A DNA stretch of 64,000 nt from CBDBCU01 sp965242615 (GCA_965242615.1 CBDESR010000005.1:930001-994000); one strand, 5' to 3'; positions 55,559-63,428 are shown, counted from the stretch's first letter. The notes: generated from the letters alone by a model not told the origin. A program made the numbers and translations.

Positions 55559-55608
55559 TACAGTTCCTGCTTGGTAGGCAGGCGGTCGGCAAAGGGATTA
55601 TCGGGCAT
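55530..55608 (-). pseudogene. Mrr-type winged-helix N-terminal fragment
   Basis: On the minus strand, ATG at 55608 with GGAG eight bases before starts M-P-D-N-P-F-A-D-R-L-P-T-K-Q-E-L-Y-Y-P-I, then V-K-A-I-R-S-L-G-G-S. This matches the N-terminal domain of Mrr-type restriction endonucleases (a short head, then x-E-L-x-x-P-[I/V]-x-x-A-[L/I]-x-x-L-G-G). After Gly-Ser the sequence is just the antisense of the antitoxin fragment, so the nuclease gene is cut off by the junction. Confidence 0.6.
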
Positions 55609-55691
55609 AGCAAAGGCTCCGGCAAGGCAAGAGTTGGGAGCGCGGCGGCCGCACTTCCACTATTGAGATAAGGAGCAAGGGATTGGCCCCC

Positions 55692-55988
55692 CTAATCCGA
55701 CGACGGCAGCTCCTTAGGCTGCTGCAACTCCATCAACTCCCCGTTATAGCGCAGTTCGCAGCGACCCGCCTTCGTTACCAGCGCCGACACCGCGCCATCC
55801 GACGAACTATAGCGTTTGCCCAACGCCAGATCCACCGCCGCGGGCGACGCCGCGACGCCGGCAAAAGCCCCCTCGCTCCCCTTCAGTTGCAGGGGCGTAT
55901 CTCCATCGGTAAAGTCGCCATCGCCGCCCTTAGTAACCACCAGTTCGGCCCCGCCAGGGCTGACATAGCGTTGTCCAATCTTAACCAT
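55692..55988 (-). CDS. Two desulforedoxin-like zinc-ribbon units without cysteines
   Basis: This 98-residue protein is built of two similar halves: 'VKIGQRYVSPGGAELVVTKGGDGDFTDGDTPLQLK' and 'ALGKRYSSSDGAVSALVTKAGRCELRYNGELMELQQPKELPSSD' in segments. Pattern and spacing match desulforedoxin-like ribbons (K-R-Y-x-C-x-x-C-G-x-E-V...L-x-C-C-G-x-P-M), but all the metal-binding Cys are replaced (S-P-G-G, S-S-D-G); only one Cys remains. It has probably lost iron or zinc binding and keeps the fold. GAGAGGAAAC precedes the ATG. Confidence 0.55.
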   Translation of the reverse strand: MVKIGQRYVSPGGAELVVTKGGDGDFTDGDTPLQLKGSEGAFAGVAASPAAVDLALGKRYSSSDGAVSALVTKAGRCELRYNGELMELQQPKELPSSD

Positions 55989-56050
55989 AGCTGCCGGGTT
56001 TCCTCTCTATCTAGTATGGCTCCTCGGGATTTTGTCCTTGCCGGGGATGA

Positions 56051-57070
56051 TTATACCTGCCGGGCGTAGGCGGCGGCATTATAAGGCACCGGCTCCCGCA
56101 GCAAAGTGGGCGACCAGGATGCGGTATCGCTTAATGCTTGGCGGACACTGACCAAGACCGCCTGATTGCTGGTTACCACCGGCCGCCGGATCGCTTTCCG
56201 CAGGTCATCCAGAATCTCCACCGCCCGCAGATTGGCGCAGGATACAAAAAGACACTCGGCATCTACCCCAGCCATCTGCTCCCGCACATACTCCAGCAAT
56301 TCCTGCGGGGTAACGGCGGCGATATTGAACGCCCCTTTGATGTCCATTCCCGCCAGATGCGTAACCCGAAACCCGGAAGTTTCCAGCGAGTCCTTGATGG
56401 TGTCATTGATTTCTTGGGAATAGGGCGTAAGCACCGCCACCCGCTCCGGCCTGATCCGGCGCAGTTCCTTGACCACCGCGCCCATAATCGTAACCGTAAC
56501 GGCCCCGGTAGTTTCGGCCAGCTCAGCGGCCAACTGCTGCTCATAAGCCGGCCCGCGCAAAGCCCCCGCTGAAGTGCAGCCAAAAACCACCACATCCGGG
56601 CGCAAAGTAGCAATCTGCCGGGCGCACTGCGGCAGATACTTGTCCAGCATCAGCTCCTCGGCCTCAATCGTAACGCTGCCCTCGAGCAGCATTCGGGAAG
56701 TGTGGAGCGTAGTGTACCGGCGCGGCAGATTGCGGTACAAATCCGGCTCCATAACCGTGTTAGTCGAGGGGACAATAAGACCCACCCGCTGGTCAACCCG
56801 GTAATCATCGGGAGTAGGAATCCCCTTGCCCTCCGCTTGCATCCGGGTACAATACTCGACCCACTCGGGAATAACCTCGATGGCCGGCCGGGCATTGGCA
56901 AAGAAATCCTCGCCCAACTCCTCGGCATCCGGATCCCGGGCAATCCCGGCGTTAATGGCGACTTCCTCGCCGTGCATCGCCGCAATTTCGTCAAAGGACA
57001 AATCGCTGGCCACCAGCTTATCCCACTCCTCCGGGGAAATGCAGTCAGGCTTGAGCTCGGGACTGAGCAT
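56051..57070 (-). CDS. Maleate isomerase / arylmalonate decarboxylase-like protein
   Basis: This protein of about 339 residues from ATG 57070 has GAGGAG upstream. After ~95 residues of Asp/Glu-rich helices, the Asp/Glu racemase-superfamily domain begins at 'RVGLIVPSTNTVMEPDLYRNLP'. It has 'DVVVFGCTSAGALRGP' with the first catalytic Cys, 'AVTVTIMGAVVKELRRIRPERVAVLTPYSQEIND' and 'CLFVSCANLRAVEILDDLRKAIRRPVVTSNQAVL' with the second Cys. Both Cys are there, as in maleate cis-trans isomerase and racemases; arylmalonate decarboxylase has only one. The N-terminal ~95-residue extension is unusual. A BrnT-like gene overlaps its start by 26 bases. Confidence 0.85.
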   Translation of the reverse strand: MLSPELKPDCISPEEWDKLVASDLSFDEIAAMHGEEVAINAGIARDPDAEELGEDFFANARPAIEVIPEWVEYCTRMQAEGKGIPTPDDYRVDQRVGLIVPSTNTVMEPDLYRNLPRRYTTLHTSRMLLEGSVTIEAEELMLDKYLPQCARQIATLRPDVVVFGCTSAGALRGPAYEQQLAAELAETTGAVTVTIMGAVVKELRRIRPERVAVLTPYSQEINDTIKDSLETSGFRVTHLAGMDIKGAFNIAAVTPQELLEYVREQMAGVDAECLFVSCANLRAVEILDDLRKAIRRPVVTSNQAVLVSVRQALSDTASWSPTLLREPVPYNAAAYARQV

Positions 57071-57332
57071 AATGTCTCTCCTCGCGGGGGTTGGCTTTAC
57101 GCAGGCTGATGACCCGGCACTTGCCGCCGCGCCAAGTATAGATGACGGTATAAAGACGTCCCTCGATGTAACCCCGGGCGATAAGCCGCAATTCACCGCT
57201 GCGCGGGATCGGTTCGATAACGGCGGTACGCCACTCGAAACCTTCCATCACCCGAAAGTCAATCCGGTGCTTTTCCAGATTCTCCCGTTGTTTAACGCCA
57301 TCCCATTCGTAACCGGCCGGTGGATTTTGCAT
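57045..57332 (-). CDS. brnT: BrnT-family toxin, without BrnA
   Basis: This 95-residue protein has 'YEWDGVKQRENLEKHRIDFRVMEGFEWRTAVIEP', the BrnT start (W-D-x-x-K-x-x-x-N-x-x-K-H-x-I-x-F), then 'GELRLIARGYIEGRLYTVIYTWRGGKCRVISLRKANPREERHYA' with the closing R-x-I-S-x-R-x-A motif. It is a RelE-fold ribonuclease in known cases. BrnT is normally followed by a BrnA antitoxin gene. Here it is followed, with a 26-base overlap, by the isomerase gene, and no BrnA-like protein is visible nearby. It may be controlled from elsewhere or be inactive. Confidence 0.85.
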   Translation of the reverse strand: MQNPPAGYEWDGVKQRENLEKHRIDFRVMEGFEWRTAVIEPIPRSGELRLIARGYIEGRLYTVIYTWRGGKCRVISLRKANPREERHYAQSRAQA

Positions 57333-57393
57333 ACCCCCATTGTAACGGCGGGTTGCGGAAAAGACAACCTTGGCCGAAGGCCCCCCAACGCGT

Positions 57394-58269
57394 TCAGTCG
57401 TCGCTCAGGTCGAGCCAGTGAACGCCATTCCAGTCCATCCCTTCCTCGTAGCGATGCCCGCACACCACAGCATAAGCCGGCGTATCCGTAGCCTCCTGGA
57501 GTAGTCCGGCATTGCGGCGGGCCCGCTCCAAGTCCCGGGGCGCGGTAGTCCAGGAAATTTCCACCGCGTACCAGTTGACGCTGCCGGCAGCGTCCCGGGC
57601 TTGAAACACCAAGTCGGCCCGTGTGAAACTGCGGCGGACATTGTAGGGCAACTGCAATTGTCCGGCGAACCGGTAAAGCACTTCCCGGTTCGTTATTGAA
57701 ACCTCGGTCAGCTCCAGCAGGTCGGCGATTTCCCGGGCGGTTCTCTCCGGGTGCGCTTCCGCAAACATACCTTTCAGTACCCCACTGTCCGACTCCATCC
57801 GGTTCATCCGGTAAGTCTGGTTTTCCGTAACGCGCCGCAGCTCCGCAATTCCCTGGGAATTCTCCTCGATTAGGTGGGAGTTCCGCTCGATATGCCGGGA
57901 ATTCTCCTCGATTAGCCGGGAGTTATCGGCGGTCAGGTGGCGCAACTCCGCAATTCCCCGGGAATTCTCCTCGATTAGATGGGAGTTCCGCTCGATCTGC
58001 CGGGAGTTATCGGCAGTCAGGTGGCGCAGCTCGGCGATTTGCCGGGAGTTCTCCGCAATCTGCCGGGAGTTCTCCGCAATCTGCCGGGAGTTCTCCGCGA
58101 CGGTCTCGATCAGTTGGTCAACTTTGACCGTCAGTTGCGCCAGCTGTTCCGGCATCGCCAGCAGCTCAGCGCTCAGCAGCTGATTCCGCAGGGCCTCCCG
58201 CCAGTGCGGTTGCAGCTCCAGGATGTGGTACAGGTCCGTAATGTCGTTAATGACCGTCGGCTGGGTCAT
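57394..58269 (-). CDS. Coiled-coil protein with C-terminal nuclease-like domain (paralogue 2)
   Basis: This 291-residue protein has the same plan as 32855-33766. The helical start is 'ITDLYHILELQPHWREALRNQLLSAELLAMPEQLAQL'. A coiled coil (~45-150) is made of seven-residue units E-N-S-R-Q-I-A and E-N-S-[H/R]-x-I-E, with matching DNA repeats. The C-terminal domain has 'FTRADLVFQARDAAGSVNWYAVEISWT' (D on one strand, E on the next) and 'DTPAYAVVCGHRYEEGM'. The exact seven-residue period suggests a straight rod. Its function is unknown; the fold may be PD-(D/E)XK, but the Lys is not evident. Confidence 0.65.
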   Translation of the reverse strand: MTQPTVINDITDLYHILELQPHWREALRNQLLSAELLAMPEQLAQLTVKVDQLIETVAENSRQIAENSRQIAENSRQIAELRHLTADNSRQIERNSHLIEENSRGIAELRHLTADNSRLIEENSRHIERNSHLIEENSQGIAELRRVTENQTYRMNRMESDSGVLKGMFAEAHPERTAREIADLLELTEVSITNREVLYRFAGQLQLPYNVRRSFTRADLVFQARDAAGSVNWYAVEISWTTAPRDLERARRNAGLLQEATDTPAYAVVCGHRYEEGMDWNGVHWLDLSDD

Positions 58270-58385
58270 CAGCAGTTATTCCCCTCCCGTAGTTTCGACC
58301 CTGTGGCTAACCAGTATAACCGAAACTGCCGGCTTAACCTAGCCGGCGGCGCAGAGCGGCGCCCCTTAATCTCCGGTACTCACTC

Positions 58386-58544
58386 CTACTCCCCCCGCAT
58401 TTTCGTCCGCAAGGACTTGGCTGTGTAATCCTTGACCCGCTTGATCAGGCAATCCCCGCAAAGCCACCGCTCATCCCGCGCCTTCCGCAGCTTGCCAAAA
58501 GTCTTGCATTGCCAGCATGGCCCGTTCTTAATTTCAACCGGCAT
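58386..58544 (-). CDS. 52-residue zinc-ribbon protein
   Basis: This small frame has GGAG eight bases before its ATG (58544). It reads M-P-V-E-I-K-N-G-P-C-W-Q-C-K-T-F-G-K-L, then a basic stretch and W-L-C-G-D-C-L-I-K-R-V. The two C-x-x-C pairs, 15 residues apart, form a classic four-Cys zinc site, and the many Lys/Arg favour nucleic-acid binding. The codons agree with the local coding style. It is followed downstream by the coiled-coil gene on the same strand, 116 bases away. Confidence 0.6.
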   Translation of the reverse strand: MPVEIKNGPCWQCKTFGKLRKARDERWLCGDCLIKRVKDYTAKSLRTKMRGE

Positions 58545-58675
58545 TTCCTATACTCCCCATTGGCATAAGTTTGAATCTGCATAACCCGGCCGTTGCCCGG
58601 CTGCCTAATGCCGAACTACGGGGACAACCGCAATTGCATACCCTTATTGTAAGGGATGGCTGGGGAAGGGGCAAT

Positions 58676-59131
58676 CTAGCGGCCAGATTCCAGCAGGGCG
58701 GCGAGGTTGTGGGCGAATTCGTCGAGGGCGGCGGCGGTTTTGCGGCGGATGATGGGCTGGCCTAAAGCGGCGAGGCGGCCGCCAAAGGTGGTGTGGGTGG
58801 TGATGGTCAGTTGGGTTTGGTTTTCGGCGATGGGGGTCAGGCGGAGGGTCAGATGGGTGCGGACGGAGCCGCCCAAGCGCCGGTCGGCGGCTTCCAGGGT
58901 CAGCTGCGCTTCTCTCTTGGCCGCATCTTGCGCCACGATCCGAACTGTTCCGGCCAAATTCACACGCAGGGGGCCGGCCTGCGCCGTCATCTGCCCGGCA
59001 AACCGTCCATCGTCCTCCTCTCTAACTTCCGACACTCCGGGAATGCACGGCGCTACCCGCGGCAAATCCAGCAGCAGCTCCCACGCCGCCGCCGGCGCCA
59101 ACGGCACTACGCACCGCTGCTCCAACCGCAT
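58676..59131 (-). CDS. coxG: CoxG-like SRPBCC protein
   Basis: This 151-residue protein has 'LEQRCVVPLAPAAAWELLLDLPRVAPCIPGVSEVREEDDGRFAGQMTAQAGPLRVNLAGTVRIV' in segments, the CoxG family start (P-x-A-P-x-x-W-x-L-L-x-D-x-x-x-V-A-x-C-I-P-G). This hydrophobic-pocket protein recruits CO dehydrogenase to the membrane in studied bacteria. It ends 'LGQPIIRRKTAAALDEFAHNLAAL', also typical. The ATG shares a base with the coxM stop (TAATG). The genes downstream of it are unrelated. Confidence 0.88.
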   Translation of the reverse strand: MRLEQRCVVPLAPAAAWELLLDLPRVAPCIPGVSEVREEDDGRFAGQMTAQAGPLRVNLAGTVRIVAQDAAKREAQLTLEAADRRLGGSVRTHLTLRLTPIAENQTQLTITTHTTFGGRLAALGQPIIRRKTAAALDEFAHNLAALLESGR

Positions 59132-60015
59132 TACGCCAACCCCGGGCCGGCCAAGGCCGCCTGCGCCGCTTGTTCCACCGCCCGCCGGGTGAACACCACC
59201 GCCATTTCCCGCTTATACTCCGCCGAACCCCGGTGGTCGTCCAGAGGGTCAACCAGGTCGGATACGGCCGCGGCCGCCGCGCCAATGTTAGCCGCCGTCA
59301 ACGGCTTTCCCTGCAAAGCAGCCTCTACGGCCCGGGCCCGCAACGGCGTCAACCCCACCGACCCCAAAGCCACCCGCGCTTTCCGGCAGTTGCCGGCATC
59401 ATCCGGCGCAATTACCGCCGCTGCCGACACCGTAGCGTAATCATCGGCCGTCCGCGGCAAAAACTTGATAAATGCCGTCCCGGACCCGGCCGGCGCCGGC
59501 GGTATCGTCAACCCGGTAATAATCTCCCCGGCCCGTACATCGGTGTCAAAATAATCCAGAAACAAATCCGCTACCGGCAGAGTCCGCGTCCCCGCTGCCG
59601 CCGTCAAAGTCACCGTCGCGTCCAATGCCATTAGAGCCGGCGGCGGGTCTTGATTCGGGTCGCCGTGGGCCAAGCCCCCGCCCACGGTTGCCATACTGCG
59701 GATGCGCGGCGTCGCGACCTGCCGGTAGGCTGCTACCGCCAACGCCGCCCGGCCGGCGGCCAAGGGGCTGATTTCCACCTGCCGCTGGGTGCAGAGCGCG
59801 CCAATCTCAATACCGCTCTCGGCAGTAGCCGCAATATCGCCCAACCCGGCAATCCGGCGCAGACTGATTACCTGCCCCGGCTGCGCGAACCGCTGCTTCA
59901 TTTGCAGCACCAACGCCGTCCCTCCCGACAGCAGCCGGGCATCATCACCGTACTTTTCCAGCAGGTCAAAGGCGGCGGCCAGGGTAGCCGGCTGATGCAG
60001 CTGAAAATCCGGCAT
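59131..60015 (-). CDS. Molybdenum hydroxylase FAD-binding subunit (CoxM-like)
   Basis: This protein of about 294 residues starts at ATG 60015, which shares its A with the coxS stop (TAATG). It begins 'MPDFQLHQPATLAAAFDLLEKYGDDARLLSGGTALVLQMKQR' with the FAD-pyrophosphate loop D-A-R-L-L-S-G-G-T-A-L, and continues with 'ATPRIRSMATVGGGLAHGDPNQDPPPALMALDATVTL' (the second FAD motif T-V-G-G-x-L-A-H-x-D-P). The C-terminal CO-dehydrogenase-type domain follows. It moves electrons from the iron-sulfur subunit to FAD. It belongs to a three-gene cluster that lacks the large molybdopterin subunit. Confidence 0.92.
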   Translation of the reverse strand: MPDFQLHQPATLAAAFDLLEKYGDDARLLSGGTALVLQMKQRFAQPGQVISLRRIAGLGDIAATAESGIEIGALCTQRQVEISPLAAGRAALAVAAYRQVATPRIRSMATVGGGLAHGDPNQDPPPALMALDATVTLTAAAGTRTLPVADLFLDYFDTDVRAGEIITGLTIPPAPAGSGTAFIKFLPRTADDYATVSAAAVIAPDDAGNCRKARVALGSVGLTPLRARAVEAALQGKPLTAANIGAAAAAVSDLVDPLDDHRGSAEYKREMAVVFTRRAVEQAAQAALAGPGLA

Positions 60016-60494
60016 TACTGCCCCTCCCCGGCGGCGGCCGCCGCCGCCTGCACCACCGACTCCACAATCTTGTAATAGCCGGTGCAGCGGCACAAATTGC
60101 CCATCATCCACTCCCGTATCTCCGATTCCGTAGGCTGCGGATTGACTTCCAGCAGGGCCTTGGCCGCCAGCACCTGCCCCGGCGTACAAATGCCGCACTG
60201 AAAGCCGCCGTAGTCAATAAAGGCCTGCTGTACCGGATGCAGCCGCCCCTCCTGCGCCAGCCCCTCAATGGTCGTAATTTCCGCCCCCTCCAGCGTCGCG
60301 GCCAAAGCAATGCAGGACGCCGCCAGCTCCCCATCCACCAGGACCGTGCAGGCTCCGCAGACCCCCACGCTGCAACCCTCTTTAGTCCCGGTCAACCCCA
60401 GGTCATAGCGCAAAAAATCCACCAGCAGCCGGCTGGCGGGAATATCCCGGTTATAGGGGACGCCGTTGACGGTTAAAGTAACGGACTGGTTCAT
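60015..60494 (-). CDS. Molybdenum hydroxylase 2Fe-2S subunit (CoxS-like)
   Basis: This 159-residue protein has a plant-type ferredoxin part, 'EGCSVGVCGACTVLVDGELAASCIALA', and a helical 2Fe-2S part, 'FQCGICTPGQVLAAKALLE...MMGNLCRCTGYYKI'. The Cys are complete for two clusters. It normally links the large subunit (Mo-cofactor, substrate site) to the FAD subunit. It is first in the cluster S-M-G. The large subunit gene would be expected next to these, but upstream is only a non-coding gap and a gene on the other strand. The substrate (CO or another) cannot be told. Confidence 0.93.
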   Translation of the reverse strand: MNQSVTLTVNGVPYNRDIPASRLLVDFLRYDLGLTGTKEGCSVGVCGACTVLVDGELAASCIALAATLEGAEITTIEGLAQEGRLHPVQQAFIDYGGFQCGICTPGQVLAAKALLEVNPQPTESEIREWMMGNLCRCTGYYKIVESVVQAAAAAAGEGQ

Positions 60495-60715
60495 AAGGAA
60501 TTGCCCTCAGTTTCCGATTTGGGGTTTTACTATACCAGATTGCGGCGGGGGCGTCACTACTGACGCCGGCACCCTTGCCTCGGCCGCCCGGCGTGTTATG
60601 ATTACCAATAACACTCACTAGTCAAGGCCGGCAGTCAGCCAATCCAATTTACCCGGCAAGGACAACCCCTTGCCCTTACCCTCAACAAGTCCCTACCTTG
60701 GTTAAGGAAACACCA

Positions 60716-61567
60716 ATGCCAGACACCTACCGCGCCCCATACCCGGCGGTGGAAATATACTACGACGACGATGCTGACCTGCTGAGTCTGTGCAACGGCC
60801 GCCCTGAACACCGCGAAATCTGGCTTTCCCAGGACTGCACCGTGCTTTTCGACCGGCACCCCGACGCACCGGCCGGCATCCTGGTCTGGCTTGCCCAAGA
60901 AACCCTCTTACCGCTTCTCTCCGGGGAAACCGCCCAATGCGCCGGTGTGGATGGTGCGGTCACCACCTACGACCAACCTGCCGATACCTTATGGATCCGG
61001 AACGGTCGGACCGCCCTGACCCGGCGGGAGATTTTCGAGGGATGCAGCCTTTTCTTCGATGCCGGGGATTTTCCTGCCGCCGTTGCCCTGACCAAAGCCG
61101 CCGAATTGCTGCTTCCCGTCTGGCAGCCACCTGCCCCCGAACCGGAGCGGCCGCGTGTCCCGGCTTTGACCATACACTACTACCCGGAGGACGACTTCCT
61201 GTCGGTAGGCAACGGACTCCCCGATGGCGGGGGATTTGACCTTTGCGCCGGTTGCATTGTCCTTTTCGGCGGCTACCCGGAAAACCCGGTAGAGTTCATC
61301 CACGATAACGCCGCCGAGTTGCTGCTCCCGGCGTTGACCGGCGGCGCCACCACCTACCAAAGCCCCTATGACGACGAAATAATCACCTACGACCCGGACA
61401 CCGACACTTTGCGCTTACAGAACAGCCGCCCGACCCAAGTCCAGCGGGACATTTTCGAGGGATGCAGCGTTTTCTTTGACGACAAAGAATTCGTCTCCTC
61501 CATCGTCCTAGCAAACGCCGCCGAGCTTCTGCTGCCGGTCTTAACCGCCGCACCCGACCCCGTATGA
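60716..61567 (+). CDS. Four DUF2283-like units in one protein
   Basis: This ~283-residue protein from ATG 60716 (AAGGA upstream) is made of four ~65-residue units. Each starts Y-[D/Y]-x-x-x-D-x-L-x-x-x-N-[G/S]-R, has a G-C-x-[V/L]-F-F-D or similar strand, and ends A-E-L-L-L-P-V or close. Units are at about 10-65, 78-140, 150-210 and 220-280. The same unit is single in genes at 44832 and 45125. The role of DUF2283 proteins is unproven; some are paired with ribonuclease toxins. No toxin-like gene lies beside this one; the next gene is a sugar- or nucleotide-binding dehydrogenase-like protein. Confidence 0.7.
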   Translation: MPDTYRAPYPAVEIYYDDDADLLSLCNGRPEHREIWLSQDCTVLFDRHPDAPAGILVWLAQETLLPLLSGETAQCAGVDGAVTTYDQPADTLWIRNGRTALTRREIFEGCSLFFDAGDFPAAVALTKAAELLLPVWQPPAPEPERPRVPALTIHYYPEDDFLSVGNGLPDGGGFDLCAGCIVLFGGYPENPVEFIHDNAAELLLPALTGGATTYQSPYDDEIITYDPDTDTLRLQNSRPTQVQRDIFEGCSVFFDDKEFVSSIVLANAAELLLPVLTAAPDPV

Positions 61568-61592
61568 CCCCAGTTAAACCGCCACATCCCCC

Positions 61593-61622
61593 TTGCCTCA
61601 CCGCCCCCTTTTCCCCTACAAT
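61593..61622 (+). promoter_or_regulatory. Promoter-like pair before the NAD(P)-binding protein gene
   Basis: TTGCCT (61593-61598) and TACAAT (61617-61622) are spaced by 18 bases. The ATG at 61633 lies only 10 bases after the -10, and no ribosome-binding site is visible, so the message is probably leaderless. Confidence 0.55.
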
Positions 61623-61632
61623 CCATCCCGCT

Positions 61633-62595
61633 ATGACCAACGATTATGCGGACCATTCCCCGGCCGACGGGTTTGATGTAGTTACCGGCGCTTTTGGCTA
61701 CACCGGGCGTTATATTGCCCGGCAGCTGCTGGCGGCCGGGCGGCGGCCGGTTCGCACCCTCACCGGCCGGCCGGCGGCGGCTATTGCGGCGGCGGATCCC
61801 TTTGGCGGGCGGGTGGCCGCGCTGCCCTTTAATTTTGACCGGCCGGAACTGCTGGCGGAAAGTTTGCGGGGGGCGGATACCCTCTACAATACCTATTGGG
61901 TGCGGTTTGACGCCGGGGACATTACTTTTGACCGGGCAGTGGCTAATTCCCGCATCCTGTTTCGGGCGGCCGCGGCGGCCGGAGTGCGGCGGCTGGTACA
62001 CCTCAGCATCACCAACCCCGACGCCCATTCGCCGCTGCCTTATTTTCGGGGCAAGGGACTGGTGGAGCGGGCATTGCAAGAAACCGGCATCTCCCACGCC
62101 ATTATCCGCCCGGCCCTGGTCTTTGGCCCGGGGGATATTCTGCTGAATAATATCGCTTGGCTGCTGCGGCGGTTTCCGGTTTTTGCCGTGGCCGGGGATG
62201 GGCAGTACCGGGCGCAGCCGGTCTATGTGGCGGATTTAGCGGCCTTGGCCGTGGCGGCCGGGACGGGAACAGATAATGCAGTAATGGACGCCGTCGGCCC
62301 GGAAACTTATACCTTTGATGAACTGGTGCGCTTGATCTCCGGCAATATCGGCCGCCCGGCCCGGATTGTCCACCTGCCGCCGATGTGGGTTTTGCTGCTG
62401 GCGCGGCTGTTGGGGCTGCTGCTGCGGGATGTGGCGCTGACCAAAGAGGAAATTGCCGGCTTGGCCGCCAACCTGCTTACTTCCGCCGACCCGCCGCAAT
62501 GCCCGACCCGGCTGAGCGCGTGGCTGGCGGAAAACGGCAGTAAATTAGGCGCGGCCTACGCCTCCGAACTGGCCCGCCACTACCGGGGGCGGTGA
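61633..62595 (+). CDS. NAD(P)-binding atypical SDR (NmrA/NDUFA9-like)
   Basis: This protein of about 320 residues has 'DVVTGAFGYTGRYIARQLLAAGRRPVRTLTG', with the atypical-SDR glycine motif T-G-A-x-G-Y-T-G, then 'RPELLAESLRGADTLYNTYWVRFD', 'VRRLVHLSITNPDAHSPLPYFRGKGLVERAL' and 'YVADLAALAVAA'. The Y-F-x-x-K replaces the usual Y-x-x-x-K. Relatives include quinone or flavin-type reductases and NDUFA9-like proteins that bind NADPH without obvious catalysis. The function is unknown. An upstream ATG at 61564 overlaps the preceding stop (ATGA), but the extra 23 residues are Pro-rich. The next gene starts 6 bases after its stop. Confidence 0.8.
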   Translation: MTNDYADHSPADGFDVVTGAFGYTGRYIARQLLAAGRRPVRTLTGRPAAAIAAADPFGGRVAALPFNFDRPELLAESLRGADTLYNTYWVRFDAGDITFDRAVANSRILFRAAAAAGVRRLVHLSITNPDAHSPLPYFRGKGLVERALQETGISHAIIRPALVFGPGDILLNNIAWLLRRFPVFAVAGDGQYRAQPVYVADLAALAVAAGTGTDNAVMDAVGPETYTFDELVRLISGNIGRPARIVHLPPMWVLLLARLLGLLLRDVALTKEEIAGLAANLLTSADPPQCPTRLSAWLAENGSKLGAAYASELARHYRGR

Positions 62596-62601
62596 ATCCG
62601 G

Positions 62602-63402
62602 ATGATTTTGGAAAACCAACTCGACAACAAAGTCGCCATCGTAACCGGCTCCAGCCGGGGCATCGGCAAAGCCATCGCTTTAGGATTGGCCGCCGCCGGC
62701 GCGGCGGTAGTAGTGGCCGCCCGGTCCGAAACGGAGCGGGACAATGCGCCGGGGACAATTTACGCCACCGCCGCCGAAATCAAGGCCCAAGGCGGTCAAG
62801 CCCTCCCCATCCCCTGCAACGTCCGCGACGAACACAGCATCTACGCAATGACCCAGCAAACCCTCGACGCCTTTGGCGCCATCGACATCCTCGTCAACAA
62901 TGCCGGCGTCGGGACTTACCGCCCGTTTCTGGAATCGACCCTGAAAGAGTGGGAGCTGGTGCTGGACATCAACCTCCGCGCCACTTATATCGGCTGTCGG
63001 GCGGTGGCGCCGCTGATGGTCGAACGAGGCGGCGGCAGCATTATCAACTTGTCCTCCCACGCCGCCGACAACATTTTTTCCTCGACGCTGAATGCTGACG
63101 CCGCCGCCGGGGTGCCAATGGTGGGACAGGCGTACGGGGTAGCCAAAGCAGGAGTGGAGCGGCTGACTTGGGGCTTGTCCGCCGAACTCGGCCCCCACAA
63201 CATCGCCGTCAACTGCCTCAAACCCCTCCGCCCGGTCTTGACCGAAGGCTTTCAAGCCCAACGCCCGGCGGCGGATTTTTCGACTTGGGCAACTCCGGCG
63301 GCGATGGTTAAGGCGGCGGTGTTTCTGGCTGGTCAGGGCGCCCAAGGGCTGAGCGGGGCGATAGTAACGGCTGAGGAACTGGTACAGCGGCTGGGGTTGT
63401 GA
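62602..63402 (+). CDS. Short-chain dehydrogenase/reductase
   Basis: This 266-residue classical SDR has 'KVAIVTGSSRGIGKAIALGLA' (cofactor loop T-G-x-x-x-G-I-G), 'DILVNNAGVGTY' (N-N-A-G), the Ser in 'SIINLSSHAAD', and 'AYGVAKAGVERLTW' (Y-x-x-x-K). 'VAARSETERDNAPGTIYATAAEI' after strand 2 favours NADP. The insertion 'NIFSSTLNADAAAGVPMVGQ' between the Ser and the Tyr is longer than usual. The substrate is unknown. It is co-directional with the NmrA-like gene six bases upstream, so the two may serve one pathway. Confidence 0.9.
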   Translation: MILENQLDNKVAIVTGSSRGIGKAIALGLAAAGAAVVVAARSETERDNAPGTIYATAAEIKAQGGQALPIPCNVRDEHSIYAMTQQTLDAFGAIDILVNNAGVGTYRPFLESTLKEWELVLDINLRATYIGCRAVAPLMVERGGGSIINLSSHAADNIFSSTLNADAAAGVPMVGQAYGVAKAGVERLTWGLSAELGPHNIAVNCLKPLRPVLTEGFQAQRPAADFSTWATPAAMVKAAVFLAGQGAQGLSGAIVTAEELVQRLGL

Positions 63403-63428
63403 GTAGGCCGGGGGATGGGAAACGCCAA

